Assembly: GCA_910591455.2 (NCBI GenBank)
Contig: OU342805.1
Location: 25,328,708-25,392,707, forward strand
Length of the DNA stretch: 64,000 nt
Direction: 5' to 3'
DNA from: Pholis gunnellus
Lineage: Eukaryota > Chordata > Actinopteri > Perciformes > Pholidae
Shown piece after piece: positions 11,967 to 23,985 of the stretch. The notes under the pieces were generated by a model. The model did no database searches. It was not told where the DNA came from and saw only the letters and a program-made list of their open reading frames with translations. The position numbers and the translations under genes are program-made. Numbering within the stretch: the first letter of the stretch is position 1; each line of letters starts with the position of its first letter.

Positions 11967-14900
11967 CTACTCTAGTATATTTTTCTCAGCGTCGTTTTCC
12001 AGACAGCAGTGTTCTGGCTGTTCGGGGCTTTGGGGGAAGTAGACGTCGGCCTTGTGTTCGTCGTCGTGCTCGATGTGTTTCAGGTGGACGACCATGTGCA
12101 GGGCGTAGGCCAGGACCAGCAGCAGGATGAGGGAAGTGACGAGGCCCATCAGGATGGCCGGCGTCATGAAGGTGGCGCAGACGGTCGCAGGAGAAAATGT
12201 ACCGGAGGAGACGTTGAACGCCTGGATCTGACGAGGAGACAGGGACATTTTGAAGATAAAATTCTGAGTGTGACGGTTCAGAATTCAAGTTTATCGTCAG
12301 TGAAACAAATCCTCTCTGGAGTCAAGGTGCATAAGCAAAGTTCAAATCCAAACAAACATTCAATGCAGATTATTTGTTTCATTTATTTGAGTCAGTGTCA
12401 AGTGACGCACAAATAACCATGCAAATAAATAAATAAAACTACCGCACGCATCAATCAATTTTGTTACCTGCAATAACAGATTTTCTCAGATCTTTAATTT
12501 GGTGAACTTGTTGTTTATTTACACATCCAGCTGTTACAGAGCAACATTGAATGAATGCAAGTCCAACATTCACTCTCTTTATAGCTGTTTTTGGTCTCGA
12601 CCAACTCCAGAGGGAAGGATTTGTCTCTTTATCTGCTAAATGCTCCACCATGTTCAGTCTCTTAACTGTGTCTGCTGTTCGGAGCTGAGCAGGTATAGTG
12701 TAACGTGGGTTTATCAGAGTTTTTTCCACAGAAAATCAACTGTGTGGAACAGACAGGTACCTGGAAGTTGGTGAAGGTGACGCTCCAGCGGCGGGCGTGG
12801 TCGGTGCTGGGCAGCAGCAGGGCGCTGTAGCGCTGCAGGCTGCTGACGTGGAGGCAGTGGTAGGAGGAGGAGGCCGGAGCGTAGACGTCGCTGGCGTTGA
12901 ACACGGCCTCCTCAGAGGTGTTGTAGAGCAGAGAGACGCTGTCCACCGAGAACCACCACTGACCCGAAGACTCGTAGAAAGTGTTGGACAGCTGCAGTCT
13001 GATGACAGAGGCACGACAGGAGACCTTCAGTCCAAATTTGACAGTAAACGTTTCAGCTGCTTGCATGGCTGTAGAGCTCTAAGCCTTAAAAAGGTAGCAT
13101 GTGGAGATTTTTAACTCTAGTAGCGCTGTGAGACGTTTTGTTATGAGTAGGACCTCTTTTTTTCTTTGTGCCAATGGTGTCGCATTGTTCCACTGATCTA
13201 CAGGAGGTGGTGATGCACTAAGAAATGCAACACTGCACCAACAAAGCTAACATGAATATAAATAATAATATAAATGTATTTGTATATGTTTTATGAGGAA
13301 GGAAATGCAGTCAACACATTTGTTAGGTACAAAATGTGTTTTGGTGAGTAACAATAAGAAGAAGTTAGATCTGTCCTATCAGTGTGACCTCCTCTTTTAC
13401 ATAACATTTGATCATATATTTGTTCCGATGAACATTATATAAAGTTATGTTTTTGTGCGTGATTGTCAGACATGTTGTATGACTGACCTGATGGACAGGC
13501 CTCTCAAATCCTCCACATCTCCAAACCTCATGATCAGCCTGGTGAAGACAGACAGACAGACGGACAAAATCATTTATGTTTTCTGATGCTTTTAAAGGTT
13601 TGTGTAAGTCAGACAGACAGGTAGACAGTCGGGTCACTCAGACAGACAGGTGTACGTACGTGGCCTTGTCCTGGCGGCAGACAGACTGGCTGGTGTCGAC
13701 AGGTTTCTGAGGAGAAAAGGCTCTCTCTGTCAGGTCCAGCTGCTTCTGCTTCTCATAGCGGAGAGACAGCTTCCTGGCCTGGAACAGGACGCACGGCTCC
13801 CCATCGGACAACACCTGGTGGACGGGGACAACAGTATTACTGGACAACACCTGGTGGACGGGGAGTATTTTCTCAGCCATCAGTGTCTCTACAGTGTTTA
13901 GCTGGTAAATCATCTGAAGACAGCGCCACCTTGAGGGGAGGGAAGGGAACTGCAGCTCCTGGCATCTGAAGTATCTTCCTCTGAGACACATCTGGAGACT
14001 GAAGAGAAGGCTTGAAGGAGAGAGAAACAGAGAGAAAATACTCTTTTATCTACAGTTCTTCTGTGTTTGATGTGAAGCACATTTTATTACACATGACTGT
14101 TGATTAAAAAACACAGCTGACTGACAGAGAGCTCATGATTTCAATCTGATTTTATTTGTATATTAAAGTAAAAAAGAGTTTACCTGCAGTTGTCTGAGCG
14201 GTTCGTCTGCAGACATCAAACGCTCCTCCGTCCACATCCCTCCATCACTATGTGCCATCTCTTCATCTGGAGAGACAATAACAGGATAGATTCTCTCATT
14301 TTATGAACTAAACCACATATTTTTTTATTTTATTTTATATCCCTTATTAGTCCCGCAGTGGGGAAATGTGTCCTCTGCATTTGACCCATCCCTAGTATAT
14401 ATAGGGAGCACTGGGCTGACATTGTGTGACACACACAGGACACGTAGCAGCCAAGGATCGAACCGTCGACCTTTACCGGACGACCCTCTCTACCCAGTGA
14501 GCCATGGCCCCCCCCCCCTTGGGCAAATAAACATATCTAAAAAACTATACATATACTGTATATATGGCCAAAACACAAAGACTTTTGTTTGTAGTTTTCT
14601 GAAAAGTTTACATTTTGGAGACACTAGGTTGCCACAACAGCAGTTACAGTAATAACGTTTTTGGATTCCTCCTAGTGGCCCAAAGCAGCCAGACGAGCAA
14701 CATCCAGTCGTAGAGTATTCAGGGTTACGCTTGATGAACGTATACACTTTACAAAGTCACATTTACGTTCCAGAACTCATGCATTTCGTTGCAGGGGATG
14801 TATTTTTACTGCTCTCCTGCTGATTTGCTGGTACTTCTACTTCTGTGAAGGCTTCTGTAGTTATCTCTAAAAATGTAGGTTAATTTAGCAGTTGGGTAAA

Positions 14901-17205
14901 TGTATACTTTATTTATTAAGTACTGAAATGACAGTACTGAAAGAATATTATGCAACATGACTGTTGGGTTCTTTTAGTCTCCCTTTGTTGGTGTTGTTTT
15001 GGGTAGTTTTCGATTGATGCACACGAATGATTGTTATTTATTTCCCAACTAGCTTAAGGAGCAACTACCGAACAATCCATCAGAGGGGTTTATGGGAAGG
15101 TAGTAGATTATCAAAACACAATGAATTATCAATATAGTTTGTTTTTAGATTTTGTATTTAAGGCATGGGGATGTTTCTAAAGATAGATATAGATATAGAT
15201 ATAGATATAGATAAATGATACTCACCATGGTCTGGAGAGACAGCAGCACTGTGAACAAAAGTGGCAGGAAGATCAATAAATGAATAAATGTTTATCATTT
15301 ATTTTACTTTTCCCATGCACTTTAAATTTAACACAGCTTCCTGTTTTAATTGATTTGATTCTCTCTTTCATTGATCAGCATTTCTTTATGTTTTCACATA
15401 TTTAATAATTGATCATATCTGGCACTAAATGTCTGTCAGTTCTGAGATATTGTATAAATATGAATATATATATATAATCTTTTCCTTTCTCACTTTTTTC
15501 ATTACTTCTTCTAATTAAGTAACAAGATTTGTTTTCATATATTATTTTTTATATTCTAGATTGTATTTATTGGCATTTTTATCAGTTGTAAAGAAATGCG
15601 GTATATTAGCAATTCTTTGAAGAAATTTGCAATCACACAATTAAACTAAATCTAATTCTGACTCGTTATCATTTGACAGTTGGCCAATGTGACAAGAAAT
15701 ATGGCTAAATCCAAATAAGTTGATATGTTATTATGGGAAAACATAAACAATATTGACATGTTAAAAGAACCTTCAACATAAATAAAGATGTCTAACTCAG
15801 ATTAAAGATTCTTCTTTAAATAAACAGCAATACACTATAATCACTGTTAGATGAGAATAACGTGTCTAATAACAGAAAAGAAACAAAAACAAAAACAAAC
15901 GTCCAGTTATAAGAGATGAAAAAGAATAGTGCCTCATAAAAGCCAAATAAATGATTACCATACAGCAGAGTTGAGAACTATTGATGGTTGCTTGTAAAAT
16001 TACAGAAAATATAAGGTAACATCATGACAATATGTTAAATCGCCCTGATAAATAACGAAGTTTAGAAACAGAGGAGAGAGGGAGGATGATCACCAGATGC
16101 TCCTGTGAGGTTTCGACTACCCAGAATGCATCTCGTTAGTGACCCAGTCGTCTACCTGGTGGATTAGAGTTTAAGAGACCAGACAGAGTGCTCAGTCTGG
16201 AACAGAGATGTTCTGGTGCTGAGAGGACCCACTCTGACCCAGATTACAGAGAGAAACACCAGAAGTAGAAAAGTAGTAGAACAATAATTGACCGAGATTT
16301 AATGTTAGAATCAGTTTTAAAAAAAATATATATATATATATATTCAGTTCAGGTTTGACATAAAGAACAGACCCATGATGTGGTCACAGAAGCATAATGC
16401 CCACCCTCCTGTTAACCCTCAGGTAAACACTTAGCACTGTTAGCACTGTTAGCACTGTTAGCACCGTAAACTGGGGTGTCACAATATACGACGTCATGTA
16501 TTGACGGTAACCATGATATTTCAAAATTAAATATCGATATCGTGTTGTTAATACACATGTGATGATATTGTGTAAATCACCTCAGCACCTCTTGAATCCT
16601 CTTGTATAGTTTTATGGTTACAGACTCTCTCTCCACCTTCCTACACCGTGATTTTTATCGTGATTTTTTTTTGCTTTGATAATCGTGTATGACAATCTGT
16701 TATTGTGACAGCCCCGTCGCCATGTTGAGAGCCGTGTGGAGGCAATCCCTCACTCTGTTTGATACGCTCTGAATATGGAATTCAGCACCTTCAATAGAAA
16801 AGGTAACTTCATTCATACTCTCACATTTGAACCAAAACAATACTTTCTGTACCCATTTGGTTACAATAGTCTGTGTAATAAGATACAATAAGAACTGTAC
16901 ACCACACACCAATTCAATAGCGTAATAATAAAGTAGCCTGATGAAATACAAAATAGTCTGATATGAATGAGCCACGTGCACGCTCCCCCTCTCAGTATAT
17001 GCAGAATAAAACATTTGTCTCAGCACACACTGAATGTATTATAAATGTGCTTTGTTTAGAACAAGAGGCATAGAGAAGACAAATCCTCCCGACTCACTTA
17101 CAGCCAAAAAAAAGGTTTAGCTCCTCTTGTTTAGTCAGGGCCGGACTGTGGATTGTGGGATTGCATTGATTATATCATCATACAATCACACACACACACA
17201 CACAG

Positions 17206-17238
<33 letters not shown>

Positions 17239-18427
17239 AAGGATGCGGTGGCTCTCAGCCAAAAGGAGATTTTGCAGCTTCTCCCTCTTTTTACAATCAG
17301 CAGCTGCCCACTATAAAAAATAACAATCTACAAACAGCTGCCTTTCCACACATTCAGCAGACACAGAGAGACGGTTCCGTTCCCCTTAAACAACGCTGAT
17401 ATCGAATGACTCTGCAAAAGCCTGGATTATGCAGACAGATTTCTTTTTCAGGTCCAATGCCAACGTTGTACAATTCTCGCTTTCTGCTACGACATTATGG
17501 TTTGTAGGAAAGATCATGGCTCTGGCAAATACATGGTTGTGGCATGCTTAGGTAACTAAAACACGGCCACGGTTAATACAAATGGGAATTCAGGTTTCCA
17601 ACAGAACACACATACCCCTGCATGAAAGCCAGACGTGCTGCCACATAACTGCATGCTGGGATACTGATTTGTATGCATTTGAGTCCAATATTCATTATTT
17701 TAGCTGTAATTTAGGGACAAGCCTACAGATAATTCTCACCAGCTCTGCAGATACACAGAGGTTGTTGCTATTTTTTCATCTTTTTAGCCACATTGACTCT
17801 TTATTTCAGTCTCAAATTAGCGTCATCGGATAAACCCACTGTCCTCTGACTGCTCAGAGCCAAACAGCAGACGCACAAAGTTAGAGATTAGCTGGTGATC
17901 ATAGTGGAGCATTTAGCAGTTTACGATGCTTATATATATATATGCCAGGAGTTGGTAGGTACCAAAAAACAGCTAAAAGGAGAGTGACTATTTGGTTTCA
18001 TCAGGTACAGAAACAAAACTCCAGCAGGATGATCATGTTGCTCTCTATGTCTGCTGCATGTGAAATAACTGGTTACCATCACTAGATGATAATATGTCCG
18101 ATGTTGGGTTTTTCAGATTGTTCTTCTGTCACCAAACAACCAAATAAAAATGCACCTTTAAAGAAATAAGCACAATGAAACCAGGTCCTGGTGGGACTCG
18201 CAGTCACAACGCATCAGTAATCTTTGAGCTGATGTGTCAAGTGTGAAAGATTAGAGCGTCGCGAGAGGTCAAAATCAACCAGCATCAAGGTAAAACATAA
18301 TCTCTTGTCTCTGCTTCACTTACCCGTCAGCAGCTCGTCGTTCGAGGCAGGTTGATGGTTTTGGATGCAGGAGAAGGAGAGAGAGGAAGAGGAGGAGGAT
18401 GCAGCAGTGTTTCCATGGTGAAGCCAT
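11967..18427 (-). CDS. atp6ap1l: V-type ATPase accessory protein 1-like (ATP6AP1/Ac45 family)
   Basis: Family members are type I membrane glycoproteins that associate with the V-ATPase and aid its assembly and trafficking. Minus-strand exons are 18324-18427, 15226-15248 (23-base microexon), 14184-14266, 13930-13998, 13660-13814, 13488-13538, 12761-12998 and 11967-12227. They sum to 984 bases, 327 aa plus stop. Residues 1 to about 26 form a signal peptide (CCILLLFLSLLLL core). The Ac45 luminal domain contains the FGDVEDL, SNTFYE, WWFSVDSV and YHCLHVSSL blocks. N-glycosylation sequons include NTS, NAS and NVS. A transmembrane helix lies at about 266-290, followed by a cytoplasmic tail rich in His/Asp/Glu. 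It is shorter than ATP6AP1 (470 aa in human), lacking most of the N-terminal luminal part. Together with its position beside rps23 this favours the -like paralogue. Exon 5 has a duplicated acceptor that would add 12 residues. Confidence 0.88.
12500..12720 (-). repeat. Repeat family A, copy 1 (atp6ap1l intron)
   Basis: Read on the minus strand it contains GGAGCATTTAGCAGATAAAG, TCTGGAGTTGGTCGAGACC, AAAAACAGCTATAAAGAGAG and GCTGGATGTGTAAATAAAC. The same blocks in the same order occur near 17870-18085, 32600-32830 and (partly) 38095-38240, so the repetition is seen directly. I also recognise it as a teleost interspersed repeat. Confidence 0.75.
13808..13866 (-). repeat. atp6ap1l: 36-bp tandem duplication spanning a splice acceptor
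   Basis: ACAACACCTGGTGGACGGGG occurs at 13809-13828 and again, identical, at 13845-13864, a period of 36 bases. On the minus strand each copy supplies CCACCAG followed by GTGTTGTCC, so the intron 4 acceptor (exon start 13814) exists a second time (exon start 13850). Confidence 0.9.
14335..14520 (+). mobile_element. Dispersed repeat (ATTAGTCCCGCAGTGGGGAA type)
   Basis: It contains ATTAGTCCCGCAGTGGGGAA, CTCTGCATTTGACCCATCC, GGGAGCACTGGGCTGACA, AAGGATCGAACCGTCGACC and ACCCAGTGAGCCATGGCC, then a C run. This is the usual order of blocks in a very common fish interspersed element whose 3' part looks tRNA-like. Boundaries are approximate, and it lies in an atp6ap1l intron. Confidence 0.6.
15180..15213 (+). 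repeat. (GATATA)n short tandem repeat
   Basis: AGATATAGATATAGATATAG is repeated over about 34 bases, directly downstream (minus strand) of the 23-base microexon of atp6ap1l. Confidence 0.85.
16440..16720 (+). repeat. Possible dispersed repeat
   Basis: It begins with GTTAGCACTGTTAGCACTGT (four near-tandem units of GTTAGCACT). It continues with GTCACAATATACGACGTCAT, a TATCGATATCGTG block and TTATTGTGACAGCCC. The ending resembles a familiar fish repeat. No second copy was found in the window. Confidence 0.35.
17186..17233 (+). repeat. (CA)n microsatellite
   Basis: About 23 CA units with one G interruption, inside the long first intron of atp6ap1l. Confidence 0.9.
17870..18085 (+). repeat. Repeat family A, copy 2 (atp6ap1l intron 1)
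   Basis: TTAGCTGGTGATCATAGTGG, GGAGCATTTAGCAGTTTACG, CAGGAGTTGGTAGGTACC, AAAAAACAGCTAAAAGGAGAG, a CATCAGGTACAGAAACAAAACT block and TGCTGCATGTGAAATAACTG match copies 1 and 3 in order. A (TA)n run interrupts it. Orientation is opposite to copy 1. Confidence 0.75.
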
Positions 18428-19475
18428 CGCGGTGGTGTTCAGAGAGGGATGCCAGCACACACTCTCTCTCCTCCGTCTCTCCACCCTAGTAATCTACTTT
18501 AATCAGCCCACCGTCTTTAAGCCCCCTTAACAGACGGATAAATCAGCCAATCAGGGCAGGGCACAGGCATGAAAGGGGCTGAGAGAGCCCCGCCCCCTAG
18601 TTTCCCCAAATTTTCTCATTTTCACTTCAGATCAAAATCCATTTAATTTCAGCAGATTACAGGGCTTCACAATGACGAGTGTGCAGACAGAACAAATATT
18701 GAAGATACACTTGAGAAGTGAAATTGCCTTGAATCTACAATTTTTCAGACATGGAATACAATCATGGCTGGCTTCTTATTAATTTAACAATGTATTGTAT
18801 TATTCTACTATACCTCTTTTATAAAGTAGGATACTGCACAAGCAAAGAATAAAAATATATTAAGTTGTGAGTCATTTAGTTTGCAGTTTGTTCACATTAT
18901 GCAAGAGTGTTGATGGATAATTGAGAATAAAGAGAAGAACTACTGGTCTGAATATTACTGTGGTTGAACAATTAATCTATTTTGTGCTGCAGGGAAACAA
19001 GACTAAGACCAGTGGTGGAATGTAACTAATATATTTACTCATTTAAGTACAATTGTGCAGTACTTGTACTTGCATTGTATGCTATTTTATACTTCTTATA
19101 CAAAACTAAGAATAAAGCAAAACAAATGATTCACGTAAGTTATATAAAATACAACACTAAATTCACATATTGCAGGTAAAAAAAAAATGTCTCAAATAAT
19201 GTTAAAAAGCTGAAACGTTTGGACTAACCGATAGAAATCTAAATGTATGTCTATAGAAGTCATCAGAACAAAAGTATTCAAATTATTTGTTCTGTATAAA
19301 ATATAAAAGCATACAATGAATCGTCATCGTTTTACCAATGGATACCTTAACCTTCGAGTAATCATTTTAATCAGGCATCTTCTGTAGCCACTCCCAGCCG
19401 GGGTCCTCAGACTAGACATTTTCCCCCGGTGCATCTTGGGTCCTTCCTTTCGATCCCAGGCTCGCTTCTGCAATC
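18428..19475. promoter_or_regulatory. Shared upstream region of atp6ap1l (-) and rps23 (+)
   Basis: The two start codons point away from each other with 1048 bases between them. Next to atp6ap1l the sequence is GC-richer (CCGCCCCCTAGTTTCCCC). The middle is AT-rich and includes a fragment at about 19010-19090 (GTGGTGGAATGTAACTAAT, TTTACTCATTTAAGTACA) of the repeat also seen in asb14 introns. The rps23 end is described separately. Confidence 0.55.
19380..19475 (+). promoter_or_regulatory. rps23: rps23 core promoter and 5' TOP leader
   Basis: A pyrimidine tract, CCTTCCTTTC, begins near 19442 and is followed by a leader of only about 34 bases before the start codon. This is the 5' TOP layout of vertebrate ribosomal protein genes, which couples translation to mTORC1/LARP1. 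Upstream, CCCCCGGTGCATCTTGGG resembles (on the reverse strand) a ZNF143-like site. The exact start is inferred from the tract. Confidence 0.6.
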
Positions 19476-21718
19476 ATGGGTACGGCCTTTACTTCACCCT
19501 AAATATTCAATTATTCTGTTCACTGCTGACATTTTTTACGTCTATGTCGTTTATGAATATCTTACAAACTGTTTTCGATGCGTTTGTGGTGTAAAAAACT
19601 CCAAAGATGACTTAAACACCGACCGTTTTTACGATTCTCTCCCCGCAACGTGGAGCGGCCATAACACATCTGAGCTGCGTGTTAGCATGGTTAGCGTAGC
19701 ATAGCATACGTCCCTTTTACATCATAAATTGTTGTTGGTCATAATTACAGTATGTAGCTAAACAGCTCAATAACATAATTTGATGTCATATGCGATCGTG
19801 TGTGAATCTTCAGACTGCGTGTGTGTAATCTAGGTTAGCATCCTGTTAACGCCGCTCGCAGCTAATGTCCAAAAGCTTCGTTAGCTTGTCTCTGCTGTCA
19901 CAATTGCGGCAGGTTTTGGGGGAAATACCGCTATAAATCACGCAGACGGCATTTATGTGATTTACAATCATGTTTGCTCACTATTGGTGAACAGTACAGA
20001 CACATGTATTAAACCGCAGTGGCTATAACGCTAACTGTAGATAGTTTCACACACTGTACTACATTTGGTATGTAACCTATGTATAGGGTTAGGTCTTGAA
20101 CTGTTTTGTAGTTAGTGTGAATTCGGGCTTAATACAGAGCTGATTGTTTTGAGCTGAAAGACGCTGTCCGCTGACACGATGTTGTAACATTTAAAGAAAA
20201 TCACATATTTAAGCATTTCTTATTGTGTCAAGAGTATTTGGAGTGACCACAGTGAGAGGCCTGGTTCTTAAGGGAAGGAACTGGTTTTTAATTACAGCTC
20301 ACCTGTCTGAATCTTCATGACTGTTCAGGTGTGGAAACACTTACCTGGAGCTTCAGAGGCTACCTAATGACACCCCGGATCTTAGAGTTTTAAATCAAAT
20401 TAAATGTAGTTTGAGATTTAAGCAACCTTGTTTCTCATTTACATGTGTATGAAATCAGATTATTGGAGGCAGTTGACAGTATTGAGGTTACTGATGTGTC
20501 TGTTAAGTTGTTGCTGCACCACCCAATCAGTCAGAAGTTGTTCATAGCGTAGTGGTGGTGATGCTCTCTAACAGTTTTCACCCATATTTTTAAGATAAAA
20601 AGTGACCGGCATTAAAAGGAAAACATTTTTTCATTTGCATAGTTGTTGTTGGATAACGTCTTTGTTCTACTGCAGCTGTGTGGTTTGGAGACATTTAAGC
20701 ATTTCAAATGTATGTGAAGAATACTTTGTTGAATGTCTACAAGACTGCGTTGGCACTAATATCGTTTGTCTTTGTCTCCCAGGAAAGTGTCGTGGTCTGC
20801 GCACAGCCAGGAAGCTCCGTAACCACCGCCGTGAGCAGAAATGGCACGATAAACAGTACAAGAAGGCCCATCTGGGCACGGCCCTCAAGGCTAACCCCTT
20901 CGGAGGAGCCTCCCACGCCAAGGGCATCGTTCTTGAGAAAGTGTGAGTACCAAGAGACCCGCTGAACCATAAAAGATGGAATGATGGCTGATAACAAAAC
21001 ACTGGACATGGACAGCTGGTCGTTTTAGACTTTTGATTTCTGCCACTTAGACGAAGTCGACCCCTCAAGGGTCCAGTTAAAAGCATCTTAACCAGAGAGC
21101 TTGATTCAAACCTTCACATTGTATATTAACAACTCGAGTGACCCGGTGGAAACGTCAGTCTCTCTCCATCATACCTACTGGAAATTCAGTTATGTTATTT
21201 CTGTGAAGTATTGCATTAAGTCTTTTACTAGTCTTCAAGGTAATTTGAACTGTTTTCATGTTAAGTTGGTTAAAGTGTTTTTTTTCCCCGTCTGCAGTGG
21301 TGTTGAGGCTAAGCAGCCCAACTCTGCCATCAGGAAATGTGTGAGAGTTCAGCTCATCAAGAACGGCAAGAAGATCACCGCCTTCGTCCCCAACGATGGT
21401 TGCCTCAACTTCATCGAGGTAAATACCCGCCCATTAAACTAAGTCTATACTAATTGTATTCCAGGTTCAGCTAATTTAATCTGTTGAGTTTTTCCCTAAT
21501 CTACATGTAGACGCCTGTGTTCTTTTACTGACCACCCGCTCTCCTCTCTCTCTCTCTCTCCTCCCCTGCAGGAGAACGATGAGGTTCTGGTGGCAGGATT
21601 CGGACGTAAAGGTCACGCCGTTGGTGACATTCCTGGTGTTCGTTTTAAGGTGGTCAAGGTGGCCAACGTGTCTCTGCTGGCTCTGTACAAAGGCAAGAAG
21701 GAGAGACCAAGGTCATAA
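19476..21718 (+). CDS. rps23: 40S ribosomal protein S23 (uS12)
   Basis: This protein sits at the decoding centre of the small ribosomal subunit. Exons are 19476-19479 (ATGG only), 20783-20942, 21298-21418 and 21572-21718. They total 432 bases, 143 aa plus stop, exactly the eukaryotic length. The protein reads MGKCRGLRTARKLRNHRR at the start and ends KGKKERPRS. It is nearly identical to human RPS23, and the visible differences lie in the N-terminal region (NHRREQ where human has SHRRDQ). The loop KQPNSAIRKCVRV holds the conserved Pro (second residue of QPNS) that is hydroxylated by OGFOD1 in other eukaryotes. The start codon is separated from the rest of the coding region by a 1.3 kb intron, typical of ribosomal protein genes. 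Confidence is very high. Confidence 0.98.
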
Positions 21719-21738
21719 ACAGTTGAGACAGAAAATAC

Positions 21739-21744
21739 AATAAA
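21739..21744 (+). terminator. rps23: rps23 poly(A) signal
   Basis: AATAAA lies 20 bases after the stop codon, followed by ACACATTTTCAATTAC. A very short 3' UTR is usual for ribosomal protein mRNAs. Confidence 0.85.
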
Positions 21745-23985
21745 CACATTTTCAATTACAGTCTGGGTCTTTCGTGTTATTTAATTATTGGTCACAATTG
21801 CTACTTTTACAAGACTTAAAAAGCATGAAATGAGTCCACATGCTTACAGACTGTACTTCCTGTAAGTTTGTGCAATTTGTCATTTACAAGCTCCCAATCA
21901 TCTGACGCATTACATCATTAAGACAGTTTAATAATCCATCAAGCCGAGGATGTGAGCTTTGTGGAACAGTTTCTAAAATTGGATATGTTTTGCTTCCAAT
22001 AGTTTTTTTAGTTACTTGGGTTAAAATAAAATTCCTGGTAAACGGTCCTACAAGCTCAATACTGGTTTACATGAGTTTCCTGAAGGATTTGTTTATTTAA
22101 ATAGTTCAGTGGAATGCATTAATATAGCACTTTAATCCAAAGCATTTTACAATTTTCCTCTCAGAAGTGCACACTAACACAGATTGTAGCAAAGATCTTT
22201 TTAAAAGTGTAGACGGGACGAGCTGGAGATCAAACCACCAACACTGTGATCGGGGCCGCTGAGCCCTCTGGCTCTAGCTGTTTTTTTTCAAAATCTAGTT
22301 TTAAGACCTTTTCAATATTAATATACAATTCATGAAGAACTACTTTGACTCTAAATCGCCTTTTCTAAAGCAAAAATGTCAAACGTCTCTGGCTCCACCT
22401 CTAATATCACCTGGAACTCTTCATGGACAAAACAATTTAATCTGAGAAGTAGTTGTCAGATGAATCAAATATACTGCAGAGTAATCCAGGCATGGTCTGA
22501 TCTGCAGTGTCACACTAGCTGCTAATCAGTTTACTTCATTAACTCTTCTGGAGGTAAATATAGTAACCGGTGTCAGATCCCTCCTCAGCCAGAGTGCTGC
22601 AACCAAACAGCTGAATCATGGAGGTCTAGAGCTCACACGAACCTGCAGAGTCTTTCCCTGCAGAATTGCGATACTTTAATGACACCATTCCAAGACAAAG
22701 AATTTGATCTTGAGTATAAATCGCATGCATTTGCAGACACAGTGCTTTACTATTAAAACAATATGGAACATGGATTCATTGACAGAACCCATGCAGACAT
22801 AAAGCTCAGGTTTCAGTCACGGGTCAGATACCTCTCCTCCTCCTCCTCCTGCCGTCTACAGCAACAACAACAGATCCTCTTTTAATCTGCAGGGACTCGA
22901 ACAGCCGAGTAGAGGAAATCAAAACGACTCGACACAAACCACAAGGTAAAGAAGCACAGAGACGTCTGTCAGCACAGGAACCTACAGCCAGAGAACCAGA
23001 GAGACAAACGGGGTGTGACAGTAGAACACTGTTAATATCAGTTACTATGATTCTAAGGGATGTTAGCAGCACTACAGTTAATTAACTGCTATATGAAAAA
23101 CAGCTGTGAGCTTCTTCAATAATGTACTATGATTAACTAAAATACGCTGACGGTGCTCAACCAGATTGCTCCCGTCAATCACTCGCTCACTCACGTCCGT
23201 TTTGTTCAATACCATAAATAAGCAAATGTACTCTGTATGATAACCATCACTCTTAATAATGCAGTACTGTTACAACCTTAAACACAGACGTGTTGAAACT
23301 ACTGTTTGGTTGAGGTTTGGTAAGATTGTTATGCTCATTGTGGCTTCTTACTTTCTAGCACTGAACGTTCCACATATGTTTACTGTACTTTTGGGAAATC
23401 TTACAGCATGCAATTATATTTTGGCCAAACAAACAGTGGTTATAAACTGTAGCTCTTCTTTAATATATATATATATATATATATATATGAATTCAGAAAA
23501 TCAGGAAAGGTCTGTATTTGACAGAAATAGGCGAGACACAATCAGCTTTTTAGATTCTTTTTTAAGTTGTGCAGGATGCTATTCTGATATTCTAAAGTCA
23601 AGGAGCAACTTTAGGCCGCAATGCTCCTTCAACCTGTCAACAACAGTTTGGTGAAGGTCCTCTGCTGTGCACCAACAAGGAAACGGTTTAACCAGTTCGG
23701 TGCGTAAGAACCTGACTGGTCTGCACAAACACCTTTGAGATGATCACAGATTCCTGCAGCCTGGTTCAGACATCTGGTGGAAAGTCTGAAACCAGAAGAG
23801 TGGAAGCTTTCATAGCAGCAGATTAATGCCGACTATCACGTCCTGTTTCAGTGTTCAGGGGTCCACTCACCTATCAACATGTAGGGTTCATAACTGCAGA
23901 AGGATCGGATTTAAACCAACACCGACCTGCTGATCTCACAAGTTCAGTGAAATATGCCTTTTTGAACAGGGCCATCGTCTTCATC
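21745..23985. other. Intergenic rps23 to asb14; includes asb14 5' flank
   Basis: No conserved coding exon is seen. A (TA)n run lies at 23462-23488. A CCT/TCC-rich patch lies at 22832-22850. TTTTTGAACAG at about 23959-23969 could be an acceptor, which would place the asb14 start codon 16 bases into a second exon and a non-coding exon further upstream. The promoter was not located. Confidence 0.5.
22095..22290 (+). repeat. Possible dispersed repeat remnant
   Basis: It has ATTAATATAGCACTTTAATC, AAGCATTTTACAATTTTCC, GACGAGCTGGAGATCAAACC and GCCGCTGAGCCCTCTGG. The order (CTTT/TTTACAAT, then a GGGAT-CGAACC-like block, then CTGAGCC) is that of a common fish repeat with a tRNA-like end. It is strongly decayed. 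Confidence 0.35.

Noticed and set aside
12662..13066. Start codon at 13066 for a short atp6ap1l protein
   Set aside because: The frame upstream of 12998 is intron. The exon starts at 12998, where the phase joins FGDVEDLRGLSI to RLQLSNTFYE.
13638..13991. A single unspliced exon 13660-13991 in atp6ap1l (frame stays open)
   Set aside because: Reading through is possible in phase, but the spliced version (13930-13998 and 13660-13814) uses good donor and acceptor sites and gives a more protein-like sequence (SPDVSQRKILQMPGAAVPFP).
16105..16135. ZNF143-like motif ACTACCCAGAATGCATC in an atp6ap1l intron
   Set aside because: Only a partial match and no promoter context.
20943..21297. Possible C/D box snoRNA in rps23 intron 2 (ATGATGG and nearby CTGA)
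   Set aside because: The C box is not RTGATGA, no well-placed D box with terminal stem was found, and I recall no snoRNA in this host intron.
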